Source: Loktanella sp. PT4BL (GTDB lineage: Bacteria > Pseudomonadota > Alphaproteobacteria > Rhodobacterales > Rhodobacteraceae). Taken from it: DNA of 64,000 nt. Positions within the stretch are counted from its first letter, which is position 1. Each line of letters opens with the position of its first letter. Below are positions 46,301-53,428 of this stretch, one piece after another. The DNA lies in contig NZ_QJJL01000005.1 in NCBI RefSeq assembly GCF_003201935.1, forward strand, positions 62,001-126,000, read 5' to 3'. The notes beneath the pieces were generated by a model. That model was not told the DNA's origin, searched no databases, and was given only the letters and a program-made list of their open reading frames with translations. Both the position numbers and the translations under genes were made by a program.

Positions 46301-46394
46301 TATTGAGTTCAACAAAGTCGATGGCACGACTGTGCGGGCAAGGATCGTTGATCCGGTCGTCTATGATAAAGAAGGGGAGAAGCAGAATGTCTAA
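43383..46394 (+). CDS. soxA: Sarcosine oxidase subunit alpha
   Basis: The large subunit (1003 residues). Domains in order: an N-terminal ferredoxin-like domain (SFTFNGKHLHGFEGDTLASALLAN), an NAD-binding Rossmann domain (VVGGGIAGLAAAHAAGARGARVLLVEQ), a central region, and a C-terminal glycine-cleavage-T-like domain from about residue 610 that binds tetrahydrofolate (EKGFIMIGDETDGTVIPQDL is part of it). It passes electrons between flavins and NAD and channels formaldehyde to folate. Start overlaps soxD, stop overlaps soxG. Confidence 0.96.
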   Translation: MSTRLAGQGRLINKNKAVSFTFNGKHLHGFEGDTLASALLANDQMLVGRSFKYHRPRGVVASGAEEPNGLVNLGKGAQFEPNARVTTTELFEGLTAQSQNHWPSLEFDVGAINTHLSRFLPAGFYYKMFMYPQSFWKHVYEPIIRKSAGLGKAPKDRDQDTYEHFNCHVDVLVVGGGIAGLAAAHAAGARGARVLLVEQTADWGGRAVVDTPTIDAMPAQDWIDATVKALEAMPNVDLRLRCMGAGVYDHGYTLAYERLTDHAPDTEGPRHRLWRIRAKQIVTATGAIERPLSFAANDLPGVMLASAVRDYAVNFGVSIGDRTVVVTNNDDAYRTAIVLKEAGLDVPVIVDARAEAEGELIDRARALGIRIEMGKGIAKVKGGKRVTGVALCAQAGEGGVLEEIDCDCVAMSGGWSPVVHLWSHCGGKLNWDAEQVMFRPDPDRAPTGADGLPFVMTAGIANGHLFTAEVVCDGWAAGRAAAKATGHTKRGPQAPMGEDAAEGAISPVWLMPLGASHALRSKAWLDFQNDVKVSDVQLAAQEGFESVEHTKRYTTLGMATDQGKLSNINGLAILSQSLNADIPDVGTTTFRPPYTPISMASIAGAARDELFQPLRMTPISAWSNAHGADNEPVGQWRRPFAYVRSGESVHDAVNREVKNTRENLGLLDASTLGKLIVKGPDAGKFLDMMYTNMMSTLPVGKCRYGLMCSENGFLMDDGVVVRMAEDTWLCHTTTGGAEHIHAHMEDWLQCEWWDWKVYVANVTEQYAQIAVVGPNARKLLRKLGGMDVSAEALPFMTYAAGKIGDFDARVFRISFSGELSYEIAVPAGQGAAFWEALMEAGEEFGIMPYGTETLHILRAEKGFIMIGDETDGTVIPQDLNLQWALSKKKEDYLGKRAHERSHMADPNRWKLVGLETEDGSVLPDGAYAIAEGTNANGQRNTQGRVTSTYYSANLERGIAMGLVHRGPERIGEVIEFNKVDGTTVRARIVDPVVYDKEGEKQNV

Positions 46395-46956
46395 TGCTGT
46401 CAGTGCATTACAAGGCAAGGTTGCCCCGGGTGAAGTGACGATCCGCGAGGCGGGATTGCAGGGCATGATTATCCTGCGCGGTGATCTGGCGGATAAGAAA
46501 CTGCGCGCCGTTTGCACAGGGATCTCTGGCGTCGGTTTTCCGGCGCAGGGTCAAGCAAACAGCGAGGGCAAGAAGGGCCTCTGCTGGATGTCGCCCGACG
46601 AGATATTGGTCCTTGTGCCCTATGATGAGGTGGCCGAAGCCATCGCCGCAATCGACAAGGCGTTGACGGGCACGCATTATCTGGCCGAGAACGTGTCAGA
46701 CGCGCGGGCGGTATTGATTGTCGAAGGTGCGTTCTGCCGCGAGGTGATCGCGAAACTGGCGCCTGTTGATCTGCATCCTGACACCTTCAAACCGGGCGAT
46801 TTCCGCCGCACGCGTCTGGGGCAGGTGGCTGCGGCCTTCTGGATGCGCGATGAGGATACATTTCAGGTGATCTGTTTCCGCTCCGTCGCGGAATATGCGT
46901 TCAACCTGCTGGCGGCCTCTGCCAAGGCAGGGCAGGTCGGGTATTTTCCATCATGA
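46387..46956 (+). CDS. soxG: Sarcosine oxidase subunit gamma
   Basis: The 189-residue gamma subunit, a T-protein-like structural partner in the tetramer. Typical traits are the LRGDLADKKL start, CWMSPDEILVLVPYDE, the DARAVLIVEGAFCREVIAKLAPVDLHPDTFKPGDFRRTRLGQ core and the final FRSVAEYAFNLLAASAKAG. It overlaps soxA by 8 bases and the cupin gene by 4. Confidence 0.94.
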   Translation: MSNAVSALQGKVAPGEVTIREAGLQGMIILRGDLADKKLRAVCTGISGVGFPAQGQANSEGKKGLCWMSPDEILVLVPYDEVAEAIAAIDKALTGTHYLAENVSDARAVLIVEGAFCREVIAKLAPVDLHPDTFKPGDFRRTRLGQVAAAFWMRDEDTFQVICFRSVAEYAFNLLAASAKAGQVGYFPS

Positions 46957-47321
46957 TGACCTTTCACAAGCTCTATGTCGATGAGAGCGGCGAAAGTCAT
47001 TGGGAGGACGTGACGGTCACCCTTGAAGAGCGGGTTTTTGCACCGCCAGCCAAAGCCATCGCGGTGTCACAGCCTGAAGCAGCCAAAAGAACCATGTTTT
47101 TAAGACTAAAGGCAGGATGGGATGAACCCATTCACCCGACGCCTGTTGCGCAAAAACTGATCTGTCTCGCAGGGATGGTCCGCGTGACCGCCAGTGACGG
47201 AGAGGCACGCGACATCGGGCCAGGCGATGTGTGGCATATGCAAGACACGTACGGGAAGGGCCATCACACGGTGGTCACCAGCGACGTCGATTTCGAAGCG
47301 GTTATTATCCAGTTCGCATAG
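46953..47321 (+). CDS. Cupin-fold protein coupled to soxG
   Basis: A 122-residue small barrel with cupin features: PIHPTPVAQKLICLAGMVRVTASDGEARDIGPGDVWHMQDTYGKGHHTVV. The usual His cluster is partly present (H in PIHP, then HM and HH). It starts inside the soxG stop (ATGA overlap), so it belongs to the sox operon. It may act on a C1 or one-carbon side product or be a sensor; nothing in the sequence decides this. Confidence 0.82.
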   Translation: MMTFHKLYVDESGESHWEDVTVTLEERVFAPPAKAIAVSQPEAAKRTMFLRLKAGWDEPIHPTPVAQKLICLAGMVRVTASDGEARDIGPGDVWHMQDTYGKGHHTVVTSDVDFEAVIIQFA

Positions 47322-47490
47322 GTATGGCGGGCGTAATTTTAGGGCGTTGCGGAACCAAAACAGCCGCGCGTAGAAATGACAGTTCAGCAGTTTGTGCTCA
47401 CGCGCAGCGCCGTGTCCATAATGGTCCGTTCATTGCTTTTTTGTGGGTTTTCCGAAATGATCGGGCTGCGCAATCAGGAGATTGACTAAG

Positions 47491-47856
47491 ATGGTTCAGG
47501 TCTTGGGAATTGGTGGCGTGTTCTTCCGCGCCAAGGATCCTGCCGCTTTGGCGCAGTGGTATCACACCCATCTGGGCATCAATCCGGTTCCGAACGGGCC
47601 AGACGACAGGCCGTGGATCACGCAAGAGGGGGTGACGATCTTTTCACCTTTTGATGCAGATACAGACTATTTTCCCAAAGACCGTGCGTTCATGCTGAAT
47701 TTTCGCGTGGCCGATCTTGAGGCTGCGCTTGCAGAGCTGGCAGATGCAGGGATCACAGCGACTGATCGCACACAGATGGACGGTGTCGGGCAATTTGCAC
47801 GCATCCACGATCCAGAAGGCAACCCGATCGAGCTTTGGCAACCTGCGGGACCCTGA
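47491..47856 (+). CDS. VOC-family (glyoxalase/dioxygenase-like) protein
   Basis: A 121-residue protein with the vicinal-oxygen-chelate fold: GIGGVFFRAKDPAALAQWYHTHLGI (first beta-alpha unit), FRVADLEAALAELADAGI, and ARIHDPEGNPIELWQP (the family C-terminal metal Glu). Single VOC domain half, so it should dimerise. ATG 47491 has AGGAG 10 bases ahead. Substrate unknown; the 170 bases before it are non-coding. Confidence 0.85.
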   Translation: MVQVLGIGGVFFRAKDPAALAQWYHTHLGINPVPNGPDDRPWITQEGVTIFSPFDADTDYFPKDRAFMLNFRVADLEAALAELADAGITATDRTQMDGVGQFARIHDPEGNPIELWQPAGP

Positions 47857-47907
47857 ATGTCATAGGTGGATTTCGGCAATCAGACGACCGTGTCCCGCCG
47901 CGTACCC

Positions 47908-47936
47908 TTGACGTTAGCTGTCCATGTGACATGTAA
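47908..47936 (+). promoter_or_regulatory. Candidate sodB promoter with overlapping palindrome
   Basis: TTGACG (47908-47913) and ATGTAA (47931-47936) are 17 bases apart, 37 bases before the sodB start. The -10 half is poor. The palindrome CATGT-G-ACATG (47923-47933) overlaps the -10 region, a place where a repressor such as an iron regulator could bind. Confidence 0.4.
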
Positions 47937-47972
47937 CGGGTATCCTTTCCTCAATACAGAAAGACACAAGCT

Positions 47973-48572
47973 ATGGCTTTTTCGCTTCCCGACCTTCCTT
48001 ACGCACATGACGCGCTTGCCAGCAAAGGCATGTCCGCTGAAACGCTCGAATTTCACCACGACCTGCACCACAACGCCTATGTCACCAATGGCAACAAGGC
48101 GATTGAAGGCACCGAGTGGGAGGGTAAATCCCTCGAAGAGATCATCGTCGGCACTTACGACAAATCTGCTGTTGCGCAGAACGGCATCTTCAACAACATC
48201 AGCCAGCTTTGGAACCACAACCAGTTCTGGGAAATGATGAGCCCGAATGACAGCGCGATGCCAGGCGAGCTTGAAAAAGCACTAGTCGAGAGCTTTGGTT
48301 CGGTTGACGAATTCAAGTCGCAGTTCAGCGCCGCAGGTGCGGGCCAGTTCGGTTCGGGCTGGTGCTGGCTTGTGAAGAACGCGGATGGCTCCTTGGCGGT
48401 GACCAAGACCGAAAACGGTGTGAACCCGCTGTGCTTTGGCCAGACCGCCCTTTTGGGCTGTGATGTATGGGAACACTCCTACTACATCGATTACCGCAAC
48501 AAGCGCCCGGCCTATCTGACCAACTTCCTTGATAATCTGGTCAACTGGGAAAACGTCGCTTCGCGCATGTAA
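47973..48572 (+). CDS. sodB: Superoxide dismutase, Fe/Mn type
   Basis: Converts superoxide to H2O2 and oxygen in the cytosol (no signal peptide). It has 199 residues. Metal ligands are in LEFHHDLHHNAYV (His26), SQLWNHNQFWEMM (His73), and DVWEHSYYIDYRNKRP (Asp/His). Gly/Gln pattern AGAGQFGSGWCWL favours the iron type, but metal choice cannot be settled here. It ends before a strong terminator, so it is a single-gene unit. Confidence 0.94.
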   Translation: MAFSLPDLPYAHDALASKGMSAETLEFHHDLHHNAYVTNGNKAIEGTEWEGKSLEEIIVGTYDKSAVAQNGIFNNISQLWNHNQFWEMMSPNDSAMPGELEKALVESFGSVDEFKSQFSAAGAGQFGSGWCWLVKNADGSLAVTKTENGVNPLCFGQTALLGCDVWEHSYYIDYRNKRPAYLTNFLDNLVNWENVASRM

Positions 48573-48595
48573 TCCTGTCTGATCTGGACAATCTG

Positions 48596-48630
48596 AAAGG
48601 CCCGTGTGACATCGCTCATACGGGCCTTTT
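48596..48630 (+). terminator. Rho-independent terminator after sodB
   Basis: AAAGGCCCGT (48596-48605) pairs perfectly with ACGGGCCTTT (48620-48629), with a 14-base loop and a T run (TTTT). The loop can tighten. Typical intrinsic terminator. Confidence 0.85.
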
Positions 48631-48644
48631 GCTTGGAGGAAGTG

Positions 48645-49616
48645 ATGATCGGACCAAGGTTAAACGAAATCGTTGCCGCGAAAGCCCACGTGCAAGCAGA
48701 CCTGATTGAGACACCGATCCTGCCGCTGACCTCTGCCCGTTGGCATGGGCTGTTGCCAAAGGGCGCAGGCGTTACTGTCAAGCTTGAGCTCTTTCAACAA
48801 GCCGGGTCATTCAAAGCGCGTGGTGCTTTGCTGGGGATGCGCAATCTTGACGCGGCGCAGCGTGCGGCGGGTGTTGTTGCGGCGAGCGGTGGCAATCACG
48901 CACTGGCGGTGTCATGGGCCGCGCAAGCCGCAGGTGTGGATGCGCTGATCGCAATGCCAAAGGCCACTGATCCTGCCCGCATTGCCGGTTGTCAGGCGCT
49001 GGGTGCGACCGTCACTTTGCACGATGATATGGCTGCGGCTTTTGCCGCGATGAACGCGGCAGCCGAGGAAGGCCGGACCCTCATGCATCCCTATGAGGCG
49101 GATCATATGATCCTTGGCGCGGCGACCTGCGGCCACGAATACGCCGTGCAGGCGCCGCAGATAGATACGTTCGTTGTTCCCGTCGGGGGCGGGGGCATGA
49201 TCAGCGGCATGGCCTGTGCGATCAAACAGATGAACCCCGCTGCCACGGTGATCGGTGTTGAACCTTTCGGTGCGGATAGTATGTCGCAAAGCCTTGCAGC
49301 GGGTCAGCCGGTGCAACTCGATAGAGTTGCCACCATCGCAGACAGTCTTGGCGCACCGCTCGCGCTGCCGCTGACCTATGGTGTAAGCCGCGCCTATGTG
49401 GACCGGATCGTCAAGATTGAAGACCACGATATGCTGGCGGCGATGGATGTCTATCAAAACATCCTGCGCATCACGGCCGAACCGGCTTGTGCGGCCTCAC
49501 TGGCGGCCATCATGGGGTCGTTGAAGGCGGAACTGGCAGGGCGCCGGATCGGGATTATTGCCTGCGGGTCCAATATTTCGCTCGGGCGGTATGCGGAGTT
49601 GATGCAGGCGCTATAG
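48645..49616 (+). CDS. Threonine/serine dehydratase (PLP, fold type II)
   Basis: A 323-residue PLP enzyme that likely deaminates threonine or serine, or racemises serine. The PLP-lysine motif is QAGSFKARGAL, the substrate loop is ASGGNHALAV, the phosphate loop is VGGGGMISG, and the cofactor Ser region is IIACGSNIS. Closest types are TdcB and serine racemase; which one cannot be decided by reading. There is no C-terminal ACT regulatory domain (unlike biosynthetic IlvA). ATG 48645 follows GGAGGA. Confidence 0.88.
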   Translation: MIGPRLNEIVAAKAHVQADLIETPILPLTSARWHGLLPKGAGVTVKLELFQQAGSFKARGALLGMRNLDAAQRAAGVVAASGGNHALAVSWAAQAAGVDALIAMPKATDPARIAGCQALGATVTLHDDMAAAFAAMNAAAEEGRTLMHPYEADHMILGAATCGHEYAVQAPQIDTFVVPVGGGGMISGMACAIKQMNPAATVIGVEPFGADSMSQSLAAGQPVQLDRVATIADSLGAPLALPLTYGVSRAYVDRIVKIEDHDMLAAMDVYQNILRITAEPACAASLAAIMGSLKAELAGRRIGIIACGSNISLGRYAELMQAL

Positions 49617-50165
49617 CACGGCTTTCAGTTTGGCCTCGAGATCGGCGATGTCCTCGGCGACCTGAACGAATGACAGGATGTCGTCGCCCGCAAAGCCCTC
49701 GTCGACCACATGCACGAGCAGATCGCGCAGCGGGTCCCAGAAGCCTTCGGTATTGAGCAATATTAGCGGTTTGATGTGAAGTTTGAGTTGCCGCCACGTC
49801 AGCGCCTCAAAGAACTCATCGAGTGATCCCGCACCGCCCGGAAGCACGACAATGGCATCGGCGTTCATAAACATCACTTTCTTGCGCTCGTGCATTGTCT
49901 CGGTCACCACGAAGGTATCCAGATCGCGCTTGCCCACTTCCCAATCCATCAGATGGGTCGGGATCACGCCAAAGGTCTTGCCGCCGGCCGCCTGAACCGC
50001 ATTGGCCACACGGCCCATCAGCCCCACATCACCTGCGCCATAAACCAGACGCCAGCCATTGGCGGCCAGCATCTCGCCTGTGGCTTTGGCAGCTTCGGCA
50101 TAGGCAGGTGCAGCGCCGTCCCGAGAGCCACAGTAGACGCAAACTGATTTTGGATGTGCAGACAT
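49611..50165 (-). CDS. LOG-family protein (cytokinin riboside 5'-monophosphate phosphoribohydrolase-like)
   Basis: A 184-residue Rossmann-fold protein: VCVYCGSRDG, VYGAGDVGLMGRVANAV and the hallmark LPGGAGSLDEFFEALTW (PGGxGTxxE type). Homologues hydrolyse AMP or cytokinin-ribotides; the bacterial role is mostly nucleotide salvage. Its stop overlaps the 3' end of the dehydratase gene by 6 bases, so their 3' ends compete. Confidence 0.92.
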   Translation of the reverse strand: MSAHPKSVCVYCGSRDGAAPAYAEAAKATGEMLAANGWRLVYGAGDVGLMGRVANAVQAAGGKTFGVIPTHLMDWEVGKRDLDTFVVTETMHERKKVMFMNADAIVVLPGGAGSLDEFFEALTWRQLKLHIKPLILLNTEGFWDPLRDLLVHVVDEGFAGDDILSFVQVAEDIADLEAKLKAVL

Positions 50166-50191
50166 TGTGGTTCCTTCGCGCTAGCTTCACT

Positions 50192-50220
50192 TTGACCGGT
50201 CATAGCGGCGTTGTTAAGGT
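50192..50220 (+). promoter_or_regulatory. Candidate promoter of the LysM gene
   Basis: TTGACC (50192-50197) and TAAGGT (50215-50220) with a 17-base spacer lie 55 bases before the TTG start, in the divergent gap between the LOG and LysM genes. Confidence 0.35.
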
Positions 50221-50275
50221 GTCTCAACCTTGACTATAGGTTTGCCTACAGCGGGCATTGTAAAAGGGGCGAAAC

Positions 50276-51487
50276 TTGGAAGAAGACGTGAAATCAGGCG
50301 CAAAGCCTGTGGTACTGGGCAGCATCGCTGCTGTGGCCATCGGTGTGTTGATTTTTGTAATGATGCCGCGACCGGAAGCAGATGAACCGCCCGCAGATGT
50401 GGTCGCCGAGACACCTGTTCTTGCCGCGCCCGAATCCGCCGCCGCGCCTGAACCTGCCCCGGATATCGTGGCCGAAGCCCCCGAGCCAAAGCAAGCGCAG
50501 CAGGTGCCGGAGTTCGATACGTTCCGCGTAGAGCCTGACGGCAGCATGGTGATCGCGGGACGCGCCGAGCCGGGGCAAACCGTTGATGTTATTCTGGCAG
50601 GAGAAGCGATTGACCGCGTCATTGCCGACTCAGCGGGCAATTTTGTCTCACTGCCCGTCGCAGGCCCCGCCGCACAACCACGCAGGTTGTCATTGCTGGC
50701 AGATCCGGAGGGCGAGGCGGTTGCTTCGACCACAAGTTACATGGTGGCGCCCATTGCGGCCCCCGTCGTAATCGCCGCGGCGGAAGACCCCGCACCGGCT
50801 GTCACCGATGCCGCCCCGCAAGCACCGGCTGATCCGGTGCAGGACACCACGGCGGACGCGGCGCCTATTGCGGCACCACAAGCGCCAAGCTTGCCGGATG
50901 CTGACCTTGCACCTGCGGCACCCGTGGCCCCCACAGTGCTGCAAGCGGATGCGGATGGTGTGCGCGTCGTTCAGGCGAGCCCCACGCTCGCGTCACCCGA
51001 AGCCCAGCCAAACGTCGCCCTTGATGCGATCACCTATGATCCAGAGGGTGAAGTCCAGCTTTCCGGCCGCGCCACAGGTGACGGGGCCGTTCAGGTTTAT
51101 ATCGACAACGAACCGGTCACAGCCGCGCCTGTCACCGAGGGCGGCGACTGGCGGATTGATCTGCCCGATATCGCAACAGGTGTTTACACGCTGCGGATTG
51201 ACGAAGTGGATGCAGAGGGTGGTGTAGTTTCGCGCCTTGAAACCCCGTTCCGGCGCGAAGAGGCCGCTGACGTGGCGGCGGTGCTGGCCGAAGAAACAGC
51301 CGTCGAGGGCTTTGAAGTGGCGGTTCGTACCGTGCAACCCGGTGCGACGCTCTGGGCCATTGCCGAAGAGAACCTTGGCGCGGGCATCTTTTACGTCGAG
51401 GTCTTTGAAGCAAACCGCGATCTGATCCGCGACCCTGACCTGATCTACCCCGGTCAAATCTTTCGTATCCCCGAGATCACGCAATAG
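50276..51487 (+). CDS. LysM domain protein, membrane-anchored
   Basis: A 403-residue envelope protein: one N-terminal span (about 13-32), a long Ala/Pro/Glu/Asp-rich linker (35-250, low complexity with two Ig-like or repeated beta segments such as FDTFRVEPDGSMVIAGRAEPG and YDPEGEVQLSGRATGDG), and a C-terminal LysM domain (about 350-402, VQPGATLWAIAEENLG...IYPGQIFRIPE) that binds peptidoglycan. Start is TTG 50276 with AAGGGG 6 bases before; GTG 50288 is in frame. The two related beta segments suggest duplicated surface domains. Confidence 0.87.
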   Translation: MEEDVKSGAKPVVLGSIAAVAIGVLIFVMMPRPEADEPPADVVAETPVLAAPESAAAPEPAPDIVAEAPEPKQAQQVPEFDTFRVEPDGSMVIAGRAEPGQTVDVILAGEAIDRVIADSAGNFVSLPVAGPAAQPRRLSLLADPEGEAVASTTSYMVAPIAAPVVIAAAEDPAPAVTDAAPQAPADPVQDTTADAAPIAAPQAPSLPDADLAPAAPVAPTVLQADADGVRVVQASPTLASPEAQPNVALDAITYDPEGEVQLSGRATGDGAVQVYIDNEPVTAAPVTEGGDWRIDLPDIATGVYTLRIDEVDAEGGVVSRLETPFRREEAADVAAVLAEETAVEGFEVAVRTVQPGATLWAIAEENLGAGIFYVEVFEANRDLIRDPDLIYPGQIFRIPEITQ

Positions 51488-51553
51488 CGCGCGGGCCTCT
51501 GGTCATCTTTGGATCACAGGCTTAGGAATGACGCCTCAAGCCGTGGAGTCCCA

Positions 51554-53380
51554 ATGCGTGGTCTAGAAAAAACCGATGCCAATCTGAGCGATGCCCAAAT
51601 CCAGGGGTGGAACGTCATTCGCCGCGTGGTGCCCTATCTGTGGCCGGAGGGGCAGACATGGGTCAAACGCCGTGTGGTGATTGCGCTGGCCGTGCTCTTG
51701 CTCTCCAAGGTGATCGCGGTCGGCACACCTGTTCTTTATAAACAGGCCGTTGATGCCTTGGCGCCCGAGGGGGCGACGGCGGCCACAGTGCTGGGCTTGG
51801 GGGCCGTCGGCCTGACGCTGGCTTATGGTTTGGCGCGGCTGATGTCGGTGGGCTTTCAGCAATTGCGCGATGTGGTCTTTACGCGCGTCGGGCAACGGGC
51901 TTTGCGGCAGCTTGCGCTTGAAACCTTTACCCACATCCACCGCCTTTCGATGCGCTACCATATCACCCGCAAGACGGGTGGTCTGTCGCGCGTGATCGAA
52001 CGTGGCGTGAAAGGCGTGGATTTCCTTCTGCGCTTCTTGCTGTTCTCGATGGGGCCGCTGGTTCTTGAACTGCTGATGATCTCTGTGGTCCTCTTTTTCC
52101 TCTTTGATGTCTGGTATTTGGCGGTCGTTGTGCTGACCATCGCGCTTTACGTCTGGTTCACCTTCAAGGTGACGGAATGGCGGGTAAAAATCCGCAAGGA
52201 AATGAACGATCAGGACACCGATGCGAACCAGAAGGCGATCGACAGTCTGTTGAATTTCGAAACGGTCAAGTATTTCGGCGCCGAGCGCTGGGAGGCCGAC
52301 CGCTATGACCTTGCGATGGCGAATTATGAAAACGCTGCAATCCGTACCAATTACTCGCTCGCTTTTCTGAATTTCGGCCAGTCGTTACTGATTACCGGCG
52401 GTCTGGTCGCGGTGATGGTCATGGCCGCCTTGGGTGTGCAACGGGGCGATCTGACCGTGGGCGATTTCGTGATGGTCAATGCCTATATGATCCAGATCAC
52501 GATGCCGCTGAACTTTCTTGGCACGGTTTACCGCGAAATCCGGCAGGCCCTGATTGATATGGGCGATATGTTTGACCTGCTCGAACAACCCGCCGAGGTG
52601 ACGGATAAACCGGACGCGAAACCGCTTGAGGTGAAAGGCGGGCGTGTCGTCTTGCAGGACGTCAGCTTTGGCTATGATGCCGCGCGGCCAATCCTGAAAG
52701 GCGTCAGCCTTGAGGTGGCTCCCGGTCAGACCGTGGCGATTGTGGGCTCTTCGGGGTCGGGTAAATCGACCATCGGGCGGTTGCTGTTCCGGTTCTATGA
52801 CGTCAGCGGCGGGGCGCTTTTGATTGATGGGCAGGATGTGCGGGATGTCACGCAGGAGAGCCTCCACGCACAGATCGGTGTTGTTCCGCAGGATACCGTG
52901 CTCTTCAACGACACCGTACATTACAACATTGCCTACGGGCGGCCCACGGCCGGCGAAGATGAGATTATCGCGGCGGCCAAAGCTGCCAAAATTCATGAGT
53001 TTATCATCAGCCTGCCAGACGGCTATCAAACGACTGTGGGTGAGCGTGGGTTGAAGCTTTCGGGGGGTGAGAAGCAGCGGGTGGGGATCGCGCGGACGCT
53101 CTTGAAGAACCCGCCGATCCTGTTGCTGGATGAGGCGACAAGCGCGCTTGATACCGAAACCGAAAGGGAAATTCAGGCCGAGTTGAAGGCGATGGGCGAG
53201 GGGCGCACGGTGATTACGATTGCGCACCGCCTATCCACGATTGCCGATGCCGATCTGATCGTGGTGCTGGAAAACGGTGTCATTGTCGAAGAAGGTCGCC
53301 ATGACGCCCTTCTGGCTGCCGAAGGGCGCTATGCGCATTTGTGGAACAGACAGTCCGAGGAAGAAGAGGCGACGGTCTAG
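51554..53380 (+). CDS. ABC exporter, Atm1/HMT1-type half-transporter
   Basis: A 608-residue half-transporter (membrane domain plus ATPase) of the ABCB7/Atm1 group that exports glutathione-linked or Fe-S precursor compounds. The membrane half has five or six spans, with the family segment TGGLSRVIERGVKGVDFLLRFLLF. The ATPase half has Walker A GSSGSGKST, signature LSGGEKQRVGIARTLL, and Walker B ILLLDEATSALD. ATG 51554 is preferred (GGAG nearby) over an upstream in-frame start at 51509. Single gene followed by a bidirectional terminator. Confidence 0.92.
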   Translation: MRGLEKTDANLSDAQIQGWNVIRRVVPYLWPEGQTWVKRRVVIALAVLLLSKVIAVGTPVLYKQAVDALAPEGATAATVLGLGAVGLTLAYGLARLMSVGFQQLRDVVFTRVGQRALRQLALETFTHIHRLSMRYHITRKTGGLSRVIERGVKGVDFLLRFLLFSMGPLVLELLMISVVLFFLFDVWYLAVVVLTIALYVWFTFKVTEWRVKIRKEMNDQDTDANQKAIDSLLNFETVKYFGAERWEADRYDLAMANYENAAIRTNYSLAFLNFGQSLLITGGLVAVMVMAALGVQRGDLTVGDFVMVNAYMIQITMPLNFLGTVYREIRQALIDMGDMFDLLEQPAEVTDKPDAKPLEVKGGRVVLQDVSFGYDAARPILKGVSLEVAPGQTVAIVGSSGSGKSTIGRLLFRFYDVSGGALLIDGQDVRDVTQESLHAQIGVVPQDTVLFNDTVHYNIAYGRPTAGEDEIIAAAKAAKIHEFIISLPDGYQTTVGERGLKLSGGEKQRVGIARTLLKNPPILLLDEATSALDTETEREIQAELKAMGEGRTVITIAHRLSTIADADLIVVLENGVIVEEGRHDALLAAEGRYAHLWNRQSEEEEATV

Positions 53381-53397
53381 TTCGCGCCGACCGGATC

Positions 53398-53426
53398 AAA
53401 GGGCCCGCCGTTCGAGCGGGCCTTTT
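53398..53426. terminator. Bidirectional terminator between the ABC exporter and the RND pump
   Basis: GGCCCGC (53402-53408) and GCGGGCC (53416-53422) form the core of a stem flanked by AAAG and a T4 run. It lies 21 bases after the exporter stop and just after the minus-strand RND stop, so it serves both. Confidence 0.8.
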
Positions 53427-53428
53427 CT

